This document shows positions 19,252 to 28,490 of a DNA stretch of 64,000 nucleotides, piece by piece (positions within the stretch are counted from its first letter, which is position 1; every line of letters starts with the position of its first letter). The translations under genes were made by a program, and so were the position numbers. This DNA is from a virus: the IMG/VR virus record IMGVR_UViG_3300008448_000012, positions 1 to 64,000 of that record. The stretch is one strand, 5' to 3'. The notes beneath the pieces were generated by a model. That model had not been told where the DNA came from. It ran no database searches and saw only the letters and a program-made list of their open reading frames with translations.

Positions 19252-21839
19252 TGGCGATAATTAGATATACAAAAGATGCTACGATAAGGTATGCCTATCT
19301 TAACATTTTCCCTGACCAGTTTAAGACAGAGAAAGAGAAAAGGGATGAGAGCTGGATAAAGAACACAATGGACTATTTTGCAAATAAGGCTTACGCTGAA
19401 TATGTTAAAAATAGGGACACATTTGTTAAAAACTACGATCTTGTAAAGGGCATTCTTCGTATGGAAGACTTTTACCAAGAGCCAGAGGTGAAGAGCTTTA
19501 CAGAAATGCTCACAAACAATCTCGAACTTCCTGCATACGTTAAACATTATTCTATTATAACCACGCCAATTAATGAATTGGTTGGTGAGATTTCAAAGCG
19601 TCCTGATGCATTCAGGATTAAAGCTTTTGATGATGATAGTCAATCTGAAGAGCTGGAATACAAAACACAGATTCTCCAAGAATATGTTTTGAATGAGGCT
19701 AAGCAGAAGATAATGGAAAAGCTTGCTGAACAGGGTGTGGAAGAGATTGATCCTGAAGAGGTTCAGCAAATGACAATGAATGAGGTGAAGGATGAGCTTG
19801 ATAGCTACACATCCGTAGCTGAAAAATGGGCAAACCATCTTCTTACATGTCAAAAAGCTGATTTCAACCTTAAAGAGAAATCAGAAGATGCATTTAGGGA
19901 TATGCTCATATCTGCACGTGAATACTATCATATATATGAGGATAATTCAAAGGTGGGGTATAATATTGAAGTGGCTAACCCTAAGAACACTTGGTTCTTA
20001 ACCACTCCAGACAGAAAATATATTTCAGATCCTACAGGTAGGGCACAAGGTGCTTACGCTGCAGGAACTGTGCAAGTGATGGAACTGTCAGAAATCATTG
20101 AAGCTGTTCCTGATCTTACCAAAGAAGAGATAGACCATCTCAGGAGTTCTCTCCAAGACTATGGATTGATTAATGTACGTGAATCCAATCTGGGTAATCC
20201 TAGCGTAGCACCAGGCATTGATTCAGTTACGTACGACACCTATGATCCATTGGTTCTTCAGACTCGCATGCTTATTGAGAGTGAAATGAAGGAGAACAAC
20301 GATGGTCTTAAAGATTTTCTTGGTCTTACCTCAAACGTTTCCTCATTTGGCTACAAGTATGTAGTTGTTAGGTGTTATTGGCTTAGCAAGAGGAAGATAG
20401 GTAAGCTCATCTACCTGGATGAACTGGGAAATGAACAGTCTGTTCTGGTAGATGAAAATTATAAGTCAGGAACTATTCCTACAGAGCAATCTTTGGAATG
20501 GGGATGGGTTAACCAGTGGTATCAGGGAACTAAGATTGGTCCAGACATCTACCACATCAAACCTTACAAACTTCTTAATTATTGTCCTATTATAGGAATC
20601 AATTACGAGATTAAGAACACAGAGGCAAGAAGTCTTGTTGATTTGATGAAACCTTTCCAGGTGTTGTACAATGTTTGTATGAACCAATTGTACAAGCTTC
20701 TTGAGAAGGAAGTGGGTAAGGTGTATCTGACATCCATCAGGCATGTACCTATTCCAAAAGATGGAGATGCACAAGATGCTCTCGATGTTTGGGAAATGGA
20801 AGCTCGTAACAGAGGTGTTGTGTTTATCGATGATTCTCCAGAGAACCTCAAGAGTCCATCCAGTTTCAACCAGTTTAGGGATATTGACCTTACACGTACG
20901 CAGGAGATCCAATCTAGGTATCAACTTGCTATGCAATTGAAGACTGAGTGTTGGGAACTTATTGGTATGTCCAGACAAAGGCTTGGATCAGTATCTGCAA
21001 GTGAATCTGCTACAGGTACAAATGCTGCACTTGCACAGAGCTATTCCCAAACAGAACCTCTTTTTGTTGCACATGAGTATGTTCTGGGACAACTCTACCA
21101 AGCAATTATTGATGCTTCCCTGTATATAGAAAGCAAGAAGCCACAATCTACCCTTTCTTATATTACGTCTGAAGGAGAGTCTGCATTTGTTCAAGTGAAT
21201 GGTACAGATCTCAAATTCCGTGATTTGAAAGTGTTTGCTACCAACAGACCTGAAGATAAGAAGATGTTTGAGGAAATCAGAGGATTGTCCCAAGCTGTTC
21301 TTCAGAACGGTGGATCTCTCCACGATGTAATTGAGCTGTATTCTACAAACTCAATAAGAGAGATGAAGAAAGTGTTCAAGACACTTAAAGAGAGGCAGGA
21401 AGCTATGCAAGATCAGCAAATGCAACAGCAACAACAGCAGTTGGAGCAACAGCAACAGCAAGCACAAGCTCAATTGCAATTGGCTCAACAGCAACAGGCT
21501 GAGAAACTTGCACATGACGATTATCAAAAAGAACTTGATAGGATCAATAAGAAAGAGATTGCCATTATTCAAGCTACAGGATATGGTAAGGTGGAAAGTG
21601 AAGATATCAATCAAAACGCAGTTCCAGATGTTCTTGAGATGAGCAGATTTGCAAGTGAGGAAGCTAAAGCTGCAAAAGATTACCAACTCAAGATGTCTGA
21701 TATTCAGAATAAGAACAAATTGGCTGCTGAAAAGCTTCAATTGGAAAGAGAAAAACTTCAAATAGCAAGAGAGAATCAAGCAAATGATTTGGCTATTGCT
21801 AAGGAGAATGCAAAGAATAGAGCCAAGAAATCTAAATAA
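19251..21839 (+). CDS. Portal protein
   Basis: 862 residues directly after terL (TAATG overlap), the usual place and size for a crAss-like portal. Visible features are an N-terminal NTMDYFANKAYAEYVKNRDT, a central region with YNVCMNQLYKLLEKEVGKVY (wing/stem-type helix) and a conserved SRQRLGSVSASESATGTN. The C-terminal 180 residues are Gln-rich and coiled coil (QQQQQLEQQQQQAQAQ), ending in Lys/Glu helices. It forms the dodecameric DNA channel at one capsid vertex. The long Gln-rich tail could reach into the capsid. Confidence 0.88.
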   Translation: MAIIRYTKDATIRYAYLNIFPDQFKTEKEKRDESWIKNTMDYFANKAYAEYVKNRDTFVKNYDLVKGILRMEDFYQEPEVKSFTEMLTNNLELPAYVKHYSIITTPINELVGEISKRPDAFRIKAFDDDSQSEELEYKTQILQEYVLNEAKQKIMEKLAEQGVEEIDPEEVQQMTMNEVKDELDSYTSVAEKWANHLLTCQKADFNLKEKSEDAFRDMLISAREYYHIYEDNSKVGYNIEVANPKNTWFLTTPDRKYISDPTGRAQGAYAAGTVQVMELSEIIEAVPDLTKEEIDHLRSSLQDYGLINVRESNLGNPSVAPGIDSVTYDTYDPLVLQTRMLIESEMKENNDGLKDFLGLTSNVSSFGYKYVVVRCYWLSKRKIGKLIYLDELGNEQSVLVDENYKSGTIPTEQSLEWGWVNQWYQGTKIGPDIYHIKPYKLLNYCPIIGINYEIKNTEARSLVDLMKPFQVLYNVCMNQLYKLLEKEVGKVYLTSIRHVPIPKDGDAQDALDVWEMEARNRGVVFIDDSPENLKSPSSFNQFRDIDLTRTQEIQSRYQLAMQLKTECWELIGMSRQRLGSVSASESATGTNAALAQSYSQTEPLFVAHEYVLGQLYQAIIDASLYIESKKPQSTLSYITSEGESAFVQVNGTDLKFRDLKVFATNRPEDKKMFEEIRGLSQAVLQNGGSLHDVIELYSTNSIREMKKVFKTLKERQEAMQDQQMQQQQQQLEQQQQQAQAQLQLAQQQQAEKLAHDDYQKELDRINKKEIAIIQATGYGKVESEDINQNAVPDVLEMSRFASEEAKAAKDYQLKMSDIQNKNKLAAEKLQLEREKLQIARENQANDLAIAKENAKNRAKKSK

Positions 21840-21855
21840 TGTTCCACGTGGAACA
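21840..21855. promoter_or_regulatory. parS-like palindrome
   Basis: TGTTCCACGTGGAACA, a perfect 16-base palindrome starting on the last base of the portal stop codon. It equals the chromosomal parS consensus (TGTTNCACGTGNAACA) bound by ParB/Spo0J. As RNA it could also form a short hairpin followed by AACCTTTTTG, so a terminator role is possible. Confidence 0.65.
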
Positions 21856-21928
21856 AACCTTTTTGATTAAGGTAAAATACACTAATGCTATATTAACTGC
21901 AAAATTAGCTTGATTAGTGTTCTACCTC

Positions 21929-21959
21929 TTTGCAAATAAATTCACATTACATATTTTTA
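21929..21959 (+). promoter_or_regulatory. Probable promoter of the capsid unit
   Basis: TTTG, 19 bases, TATTTTTA. It matches TAnnTTTG except the last base and lies 31 bases before the ATG at 21991, in a 150-base gap after the portal gene. Confidence 0.55.
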
Positions 21960-21990
21960 CATCACAAACCAATTCATAAAAGAACTACAT

Positions 21991-23241
21991 ATGGCTGATA
22001 ATCAAGAACTTCAATCCTTTGGGAACTTTAGTATTGAAAATACTATGGACATGGGTCTTGGTAGCACTGAGCTTCTTAACGATCTCATGGCTCCTGAAAC
22101 AGCTGCATCATCTCCTGAAGATGTTACAGAAATAAAAAATGAACCTGCTCCAGCCCCTGCTCCTGCTAAAAAAGCAGCAAAAGCTGAAGCTGAACCAGAA
22201 TCCGATAATAAAGAAGATGCTTCTAAATCCATCCAAGATTTCCTTCTTGGAGGTGATGATGAAGAAGAAGAGGATGATGAAACTCCTGCACCAACTTCTA
22301 AAAAAGCTGTCTCTGATGATTCAGAGGAAGATGGTGATGAGGAAGAGGAAGGAGGATCAACACAGTTTTCTGCTCTCTCTAACGATCTGTTCAAACTTGG
22401 AGTGTTCACAAAGGATGATGAGGAAGAAGATGTAGCAATCTCTACCCCTGAAGAGTTTCTTGAAAGATTCAACCTAGAAAAGAAAAAAGGTGCTATTGAT
22501 ATAGTACAAAACTTTATAGGTCAATTTGGTGAAGACTACCAACAAGCATTCGATGCAATTTTTGTTAAAGGTGTTAATCCAAAAGAATATTTCGGCACAT
22601 ATAATAATATACAGAGTTTCTCTGAAATGGATCTCTCCCAAGAGAACAATCAGGTATCTGTAATCAAACAAGCTCTTGCAGATCAAGGTTTTGAACCTGA
22701 AGACATCGATACAGAAGTTGAAAGGTTGAAAAACTACGGTGATCTGGAAACAGTTGCAACAAAACACCATAAGGTGTTGGTTAAGAAAGAAGCTGCAAAG
22801 CTTCAACAAATGGAGGAGCAACAGCAACGTGAACTCCAAAAACAACAAGCTTTCAAACAGCAATACATTCAAAATGTACAGTCTGTTCTGCAAGATAAAC
22901 TTAAAGCTAAAGAGTTTGATGGTATCCCCCTCAATCCAAAATTGGCTAATGAACTACAGGATTTCCTTTTGGTTGACAGATATCAAACTTCTTCAGGAGA
23001 AAAACTGACAGAGTTTGATAGGCAAATTTTGGAATTGAAAAGACCAGAGAACCACGCTCAAAAAGTTAAGCTTGGTCTACTGATGAAAATTCTTGAAACC
23101 GATCCTTCACTGTCAACCATTCAAAAAAGGGGAATCAGTAAAAAATCAGATGATCTTTTCAGTGAGGTGGCTAGACAAAGTTCAAAGTCCTCAATTAAAT
23201 CTGGAAAATCATCATCTAAGTCCACGTCTTGGTTTCAGTAA
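21991..23241 (+). CDS. Putative scaffold / capsid assembly protein
   Basis: 416 residues between portal and capsid genes. The N-terminal half is disordered and acidic (GGDDEEEEDDETPAPTSKK) with Ala/Pro/Lys linkers. The C-terminal half has Gln-rich helices (LQQMEEQQQRELQKQQAFKQ) and ends in a Ser/Lys stretch (SSKSSIKSGKSSSKS). Acidic, helical, basic-tailed proteins at this position are typical scaffolds. No protease motif is seen. The role is inferred from position and composition. Confidence 0.65.
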   Translation: MADNQELQSFGNFSIENTMDMGLGSTELLNDLMAPETAASSPEDVTEIKNEPAPAPAPAKKAAKAEAEPESDNKEDASKSIQDFLLGGDDEEEEDDETPAPTSKKAVSDDSEEDGDEEEEGGSTQFSALSNDLFKLGVFTKDDEEEDVAISTPEEFLERFNLEKKKGAIDIVQNFIGQFGEDYQQAFDAIFVKGVNPKEYFGTYNNIQSFSEMDLSQENNQVSVIKQALADQGFEPEDIDTEVERLKNYGDLETVATKHHKVLVKKEAAKLQQMEEQQQRELQKQQAFKQQYIQNVQSVLQDKLKAKEFDGIPLNPKLANELQDFLLVDRYQTSSGEKLTEFDRQILELKRPENHAQKVKLGLLMKILETDPSLSTIQKRGISKKSDDLFSEVARQSSKSSIKSGKSSSKSTSWFQ

Positions 23242-23267
23242 TTTATAAATTTAAAAGATAACAAAAA

Positions 23268-24821
23268 ATGGCAATTCAAACAATCCCAGGTCTAACTGGT
23301 TTTACTTACGCCCGTGTTGCTTCTATGGACAAGCGTGCAGTAGGTAAACTGACAGACGCAAATCACCTGGAGTCTTTCCACTCCACTGAGCCTGCTGATT
23401 ACGATAAGAAGATCATCAGCCTCTACACTCAAAGTTCGTTGTACAGCAACGATTTCTTGGACATGATCAACAAGTCCACTCCTTATTACATTGATAATAA
23501 CAGTGACGCTTGGAAATGGCAAGTTCAGGTTCCGTACAAGTTCCCTAAGATTATTGACATTCCTCTCGCTACTGCAGAGCTGAACAAGCCTGGTATCGAT
23601 GGACAAGAATTCACCTTGGTATTGGATACCAATGAGTTCTCTAAGAATGCAATCGTTTCTGTAGGTACTCGTCAGTATGGTCCTAGGTTCTATGTTGTTA
23701 AAGATCCTATCCAATGGAATGCTGGTTACCTGTACACCTTCACCCTTGTAAGTGACAATCCTACAGTAGACTTCGTAAGCTCTAACTTCCTCCAAGTTGG
23801 TGTTGAACTTGAGCTGGTTGATGCTGCTATTGGTGAGTTCGATCAAGATTTGTTGGGTCTTCCTCGTCTTGGTGAGCAAATCACTATGTTTGAATCTCTG
23901 GGTTCTGCATATGGTTATGAGCATAAGATCACTGAGTGGGCTGATGACAAGATGATGCGTGATGCTTCTGGTAAGCCTCTTGACATCCTTGTATATGCTC
24001 CTCAACGTAGGAACCAACTTCCTTTGACTAGGAACGATGTTAAATGGGAACCATTCATTGAGTTCTGGATGCGTAAGTCTATGCTTGAGTTGAAAGTTAA
24101 GCGTATGATTTGGAGCAAGCCTGGAACTGTTAAGACTAATGGTTCTAAGCAAGAATTGAAGCGTACTTCTGCAGGTGTTTACCACAGGATGCGTAACAAT
24201 GGTAACTTGGTTCAATACAACCGTGGTGAATTCACTGCAAACCTTATTCGTTCAGTATTTGGCGACCTGTTCTACAGGAGGGTTGATGTGAAGGATCGTA
24301 GGGTTAAGATGTATACAAACGAAGCTGGTTTTGACGTATTCCAGCAAGCTCTTAAGACCGATGCTTTGAATTCTGGTCTTACATTCATGGCTGATTCTGG
24401 TAACAGGTATCTGCAAGGCGAAGGACAACACATCACTTACAACTTTGCTTTTGATAGCATGGTTACCCGTGAGACTGGTCGTGTTGAACTGATTCACCTG
24501 AAAGAACTTGACCTGCCACAATCTAACCTTGAATTTGGTCAAAATAAGAAATCCACTCCTGTATTCATGGTATTTGATGTTTCTCCAATGAGCGATGGTT
24601 CAATGGTTAACAACATCCGTGAAGTAAGGATGAAGGGTGCTCCTTCCATGACTTGGGGTTATATTGACGGAACTCGTCACCACTTGGGCTTTGCTAAGTC
24701 TCAGGGTATGAGCTCTGCTAACAAATTCCCTGGTTATGAAATTTGGATGAAAGATCGTTGTGATGTTTTCATCGAGGATCTCTCCCGTACAGTTCTGATC
24801 GAAGAGATTCCACAGTTCTAA
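23268..24821 (+). CDS. Major capsid protein
   Basis: 517 residues, the usual size for a crAss-like capsid protein. Product MAIQTIPGLTGFTYARVASM…, then YSNDFLDMINKSTPYYIDNN, DKMMRDASGKPLDILVYAPQ and MGSLL-type beta-rich segments near the C-terminus. Codon use is clearly biased (CGT, AAC, TTC, CTT) against the AGA/AAT-rich neighbours, the mark of a very abundant protein. It forms the hexamers and pentamers of the HK97-type shell. It sits after the putative scaffold and before a long hairpin-rich 3' region. Confidence 0.85.
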   Translation: MAIQTIPGLTGFTYARVASMDKRAVGKLTDANHLESFHSTEPADYDKKIISLYTQSSLYSNDFLDMINKSTPYYIDNNSDAWKWQVQVPYKFPKIIDIPLATAELNKPGIDGQEFTLVLDTNEFSKNAIVSVGTRQYGPRFYVVKDPIQWNAGYLYTFTLVSDNPTVDFVSSNFLQVGVELELVDAAIGEFDQDLLGLPRLGEQITMFESLGSAYGYEHKITEWADDKMMRDASGKPLDILVYAPQRRNQLPLTRNDVKWEPFIEFWMRKSMLELKVKRMIWSKPGTVKTNGSKQELKRTSAGVYHRMRNNGNLVQYNRGEFTANLIRSVFGDLFYRRVDVKDRRVKMYTNEAGFDVFQQALKTDALNSGLTFMADSGNRYLQGEGQHITYNFAFDSMVTRETGRVELIHLKELDLPQSNLEFGQNKKSTPVFMVFDVSPMSDGSMVNNIREVRMKGAPSMTWGYIDGTRHHLGFAKSQGMSSANKFPGYEIWMKDRCDVFIEDLSRTVLIEEIPQF

Positions 24822-24827
24822 TTTCAC

Positions 24828-24968
24828 TCTAGGAATTATTCCTAGAACAATCCTACCGAGAAGAGCCCTCCCTCAATCCCTCCCACCTTTGGGAGGGCTC
24901 TCTCAAACCTACAGAGTGTTGGATTGGGGTGTCTCCCAATCGCTACCCCTTCAATGGGAATCACTCTG
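24828..24968 (+). other. Three consecutive hairpins in the capsid 3' region
   Basis: TCTAGGAA/TTCCTAGA (24828-24846), AGAGCCCTCCC/GGGAGGGCTCT (24862-24901) and CAGAGTG/CACTCTG enclosing GATTGGG/CCCAATC (24912-24968). No U-runs follow. They are likely to protect the abundant capsid mRNA or partly terminate; alternatively a small RNA. Confidence 0.6.
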
Positions 24969-24995
24969 CAAATAAAACCAGATAAATAACTAAAT

Positions 24996-25961
24996 ATGGG
25001 CAAAATTGGAAAAATCTCCACAATAAAAAAGGAGTACAACAGTTCACAACTTCAGACAATGCAAGGTGGTCTTGCACAGAAAGGAATGACTAGGATCCCT
25101 GGAACAGGGGTGTTCAAGTATCCTTACAAGGAACTTGATGGTCAATACAGAACAGGACTTAATCCAGATGCAGCTTACATTCGTAGAATTCAAGATCCCA
25201 CTGAAAGGGAAATTGAAGTTGAGCGTGTAACAAATCTCAAACAAAAGCTTGAAGCAGCATTGAACATTGATCTTGGACCACGTGCAGCTTTCTGGAATAG
25301 TGGTTTGTCAACTTCACAGTATGACGTACTGCATGTACAACCTGTAAAATTGTTGGATGGTGACAATCTTTTTGATTTGGATCAACCTCTTCAAGAACTA
25401 GCATTCTCTTGGCTGAGAGTTCACCCTACCATCGCAAGCTCTTATCAAGCTTGGGAACGTGGTGAATATCCTGCTGATACTCAGTTCTTTGTGATGGATG
25501 ATGAGATTGAAAACGCAGTTCTCTTTAAGAAGAAACAAGTAATTAACAAAGCAATTAGCAAATTTGACAGCATGACTCCTGAGAAGAAAAGGAAGGTTGC
25601 TCGTCTGCTTGGATTACCTGTAACAGATAATACTAAAGAAGAAATTGTCTACAACCTTGTTGATAATGTCATTAAAGAGACAGAATTCAAAACAGGTAAA
25701 TACCAAGGACTTTCTACAGTTGAAGTGTTCAATCGCTTTGCTGATATGAAAGAAAATTTGCTCCATATTAAAGACCTTGTTAAGCAAGCAGTATCACATT
25801 CCATCTACAGGATAAAGCCTAATGGCAAAGTTTATGAAGGTGAATTTGAAGTTGCTGCTGATGAGGAAGAACTCGTAAAATTCCTTGCTGATGAGGATCA
25901 TCAAGATGATCTTCTGACATTGGAAGGTAAATTAAAAACTAAGAAACTCGCAGCTGTATGA
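24996..25961 (+). CDS. Conserved virion protein after capsid
   Basis: 321 residues. MGKIGKISTIKKEYNSSQLQ…, then GMTRIPGTGVFKYPYKELDG and RAAFWNSGLSTSQYDVLHVQ. The second half is helical (KVARLLGLPVTDNTKEEIVY…) and ends acidic. Conserved neighbours in crAss-like phages at this spot are structural (head-tail or auxiliary capsid). No enzyme motif. ATGA overlap with the next gene. Confidence 0.7.
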   Translation: MGKIGKISTIKKEYNSSQLQTMQGGLAQKGMTRIPGTGVFKYPYKELDGQYRTGLNPDAAYIRRIQDPTEREIEVERVTNLKQKLEAALNIDLGPRAAFWNSGLSTSQYDVLHVQPVKLLDGDNLFDLDQPLQELAFSWLRVHPTIASSYQAWERGEYPADTQFFVMDDEIENAVLFKKKQVINKAISKFDSMTPEKKRKVARLLGLPVTDNTKEEIVYNLVDNVIKETEFKTGKYQGLSTVEVFNRFADMKENLLHIKDLVKQAVSHSIYRIKPNGKVYEGEFEVAADEEELVKFLADEDHQDDLLTLEGKLKTKKLAAV

Positions 25962-26689
25962 TACCAGTAGATAGTTTATTGTATAAGATTGACCAAAAAC
26001 TAAATAAACTATCAACTAACGAACATCAGCAAATTCAACTGGAAGACAAGATATTGGCTTTAAATGAAGCTCAGATAAAGCTGATTAAGCAGAAGGTTGA
26101 TGGGTTTAGCGTAGTTAGTGGTCTAGGATTAGACTCCTTCAAAAAGAGATACGAAGATCTGCAAAGTTTGGTTATTACATATAATAATCAACCATTGACA
26201 CTACATGTTAAAAATCCTGAACTGAATCAATGGTCAGCAGGATTGCACCAACTTGATCCCAAGTACATGTTCTATATCGATAGTTACATACTTGCAGATA
26301 AAGGAAGGTGTAAAGACAGAAAGATTTGGATCAATAGAGATCTTACAAAACATGGTGACTTGTCACTCTTGTTGAATAACGATCATTATAAGCCATCTTT
26401 CGAATATCAAGAAACATTCAATTTCTTGTCATCTGATGAAATCTCAGTATTTACAGATGGAACCTTTACACCAACAAAAATCTATATATCGTACATGAGG
26501 TATCCTGTATATATAGATAAAGAAGGATACATTAAGTTTGATGGGCAACCATCAGTTAATCAGGATTGTGAACTTGAAACTTATTTGGAAGACGAACTTC
26601 TGGATCTCACAGTTCAAAATCTTGCGATGTACACAGAAAATGCATCTGCTGTGCAAACTGCACAGTATAGGATACAAACAAATGAATAG
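25958..26689 (+). CDS. Head-tail connector / ring-type protein (inferred)
   Basis: 243 residues. Helical N-terminus (LYKIDQKLNKLSTNEHQQIQ), a beta-rich core (YISYMRYPVYIDKEGYIKFD) and a C-terminal helix (CELETYLEDELLDLTVQNLA). A beta core followed by 'E.YL.DEL.DL..QNLAMY' is the pattern I associate with adaptor proteins that sit under the portal. A later gene at 31767 ends in a similar way (VLELTTKKLL). The role is an inference from pattern and position. Confidence 0.65.
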   Translation: MIPVDSLLYKIDQKLNKLSTNEHQQIQLEDKILALNEAQIKLIKQKVDGFSVVSGLGLDSFKKRYEDLQSLVITYNNQPLTLHVKNPELNQWSAGLHQLDPKYMFYIDSYILADKGRCKDRKIWINRDLTKHGDLSLLLNNDHYKPSFEYQETFNFLSSDEISVFTDGTFTPTKIYISYMRYPVYIDKEGYIKFDGQPSVNQDCELETYLEDELLDLTVQNLAMYTENASAVQTAQYRIQTNE

Positions 26690-26717
26690 TTTTTTCATTA
26701 ATTTAAAATAAAACAAA

Positions 26718-27851
26718 ATGGCAGATTTCTCTCTAACTACGCTCTTTGTGGTGCCAGTTGGCAGTTCTATTGCTAGTGCTGACTCCACACAAGACCTCTC
26801 TGCTGGTCAGGTTGGTTTTTTCAACGCTGACTACAGTGTAATTGCTCCTGGTGATTCTCCTTCAGGAAACTATTTCTATGTTGCTCAAGGTAGGACTAAC
26901 ACCTATCTGCAAGGTTCCAAGCGTTCTGACAAGATTGCAGGATGTTCTGGTATCAATGCTGGTTGTAGGTCTAACGTAACTGAGTGGTACAAAGTTTATG
27001 GCTGTCCTACAGCTACAACTCAAATCACTGAGGTTGACAACTGGAATGTTAAATGTGGTGACATCATCACTGTAACTCTCCGTGCTCACTCTTCCTACAT
27101 TGACACCCTGTACTTCAATGGTTTCACTCGCAGTGTGACTATTCAAGCTCCTTGTTGTGAGTGTGGTGCTGATCCTTGTACTGAGGTTGATTATGAAGCT
27201 CTTGTTGACCAATTGATTGCTGCTTTCGAAGCTCAAGCTCCTGGCATCAATCCTGACAACATCTCTTTCAACACTTTCTACGAGTTCTCTCAAGATGCTC
27301 CTGGTGTTTTGACTATCACTGGTAAACCTCTTACCAAATATGGTCAGCCTTGTGATGTTGCAGCTTTCCCTTATGAGTATGACAGGATGTACTTCCGTAC
27401 CTTCGTGTACAGTGGTCCTGCTACCACAGCTGATTTCATTGTTGCTGATGCTTGTAATATTGTAGCTGAAGCTAATGTTGTTCAAACTTCTAACTATCCT
27501 TCAGGTACTTCTGATGAGATTGCACAATTGGAGAAGAACTACTACAGCTATCAAGCTGGTTACCTGAAGCATTTGTACAGGATGGCTGGTTACAATCAAA
27601 ACTTTGAGTCTTGGGTTTCTGCAGGTACTACCTACGATACCTACTACATCAAGTTTAATGAGTATGACAGGTCTGGTTACAACTGGGGTGATTACATTCA
27701 CGAAGATTCAATGGTGATCATTGCTGTTCCTCAAGGAACTGCTGCTGGTGCAGATGTAGAAGAAATTCTTTCTGACGCATTGGGATCTCCTGAAGATAAG
27801 AGTGCTTGTGTAACTACTACTACCACTACTACCGCAGCACCTATTCTCTAA
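26718..27851 (+). CDS. Abundant virion protein with Thr-rich C-terminus
   Basis: 377 residues: MADFSLTTLFVVPVGSSIAS…, a Gly/Asn/Tyr-rich beta pattern, several Cys pairs (CSGINAGCRSN, APCCECGADPC) and a C-terminal CVTTTTTTTAAPIL. Codon use is as biased as in the capsid gene (GGT, AAC, TAC, CGT), so it is probably made in large amounts, e.g. as a capsid decoration or tail protein. The Thr run recurs in three other virion genes here. A terminator hairpin follows. Confidence 0.7.
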   Translation: MADFSLTTLFVVPVGSSIASADSTQDLSAGQVGFFNADYSVIAPGDSPSGNYFYVAQGRTNTYLQGSKRSDKIAGCSGINAGCRSNVTEWYKVYGCPTATTQITEVDNWNVKCGDIITVTLRAHSSYIDTLYFNGFTRSVTIQAPCCECGADPCTEVDYEALVDQLIAAFEAQAPGINPDNISFNTFYEFSQDAPGVLTITGKPLTKYGQPCDVAAFPYEYDRMYFRTFVYSGPATTADFIVADACNIVAEANVVQTSNYPSGTSDEIAQLEKNYYSYQAGYLKHLYRMAGYNQNFESWVSAGTTYDTYYIKFNEYDRSGYNWGDYIHEDSMVIIAVPQGTAAGADVEEILSDALGSPEDKSACVTTTTTTTAAPIL

Positions 27852-27876
27852 AGAATAAAATAAAGATCATATAACC

Positions 27877-27928
27877 TGTGCCTGAGGGTGAGAGAGGATA
27901 TTCTCAAGTCCTCGGGCACATTTATTTT
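27877..27928 (+). terminator. Terminator after the abundant virion gene
   Basis: TGTGCCTGAGG / CCTCGGGCACA (11 pairs with one G-U) around a 22-base loop, followed by TTTATTTT. It lies 26 bases past the stop of the gene at 26718 and before the next ATG at 27936. Confidence 0.75.
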
Positions 27929-27935
27929 AAACAAC

Positions 27936-28490
27936 ATGGCAGACGTACTAGATATACTTGTTATTGATACACATGATGTACAAACTCTTGGTATAGCTGA
28001 TGCTTCAGTTTATACAGGAGTTCCTACATCACCAACAATAACAATCACTGTACCTGGATTTGATCCTATATCACTTCCTTTTGTTCCCGAAGATTTCAAT
28101 TTGTTCAATTCAACAACTTTGGGATTATCTGCTGTTGGAGATCCTTTGCTTCCTCTTCCTGATGGTGTTTATTATCTGACATACACAATTGCACCAGCAA
28201 ATGTGAACTTTGTTAACAAGAACATCATGAGAGTTGATCAAATTCAAGAAAAGTTTGATAATGCTTTCATGAAGCTTGATATGATGCAATGTGATCTTGC
28301 CATCAAACAACAATCAAAGGTGGAACTGAATAGCATTTATTATTTCATCCAAGGATCAATTGCAGCAGCTAATAATTGTGCTATTGATACAGCTACAAAG
28401 CTTTACCAACAAGCAGACAAAATGTTGAATAATTTTATTAGAAATAACTGTGGTTGTTCTGGCACCAACTACTTTAATAATTTTGTATAA
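27936..28490 (+). CDS. Hypothetical virion protein, 184 residues
   Basis: The ATG at 27936 (MADVLDILVIDTHDVQTLGI…) is chosen over an upstream GTG that lies inside the terminator hairpin. A beta-rich first half (PTITITVPGFDPISLPFVPE) is followed by helices (NAFMKLDMMQCDLAIKQQSK) and a Cys-containing end (CGCSGTNYF). It may be a tail-associated or chaperone protein. Its stop overlaps the start of the small Cys-rich gene. Confidence 0.7.
   Translation: MADVLDILVIDTHDVQTLGIADASVYTGVPTSPTITITVPGFDPISLPFVPEDFNLFNSTTLGLSAVGDPLLPLPDGVYYLTYTIAPANVNFVNKNIMRVDQIQEKFDNAFMKLDMMQCDLAIKQQSKVELNSIYYFIQGSIAAANNCAIDTATKLYQQADKMLNNFIRNNCGCSGTNYFNNFV

Noticed and set aside
22011-22472. Long open frame on the minus strand opposite the scaffold gene
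   Set aside because: It mirrors the acidic, low-complexity coding of the plus-strand gene (Ser-rich shadow of GAT/GAA codons), lacks a leader and runs against the operon.
23292-24215. 307-residue minus-strand frame inside the capsid gene
   Set aside because: It is a consequence of the biased codon use of the capsid gene. The composition is unlike a folded protein and there is no transcription context.
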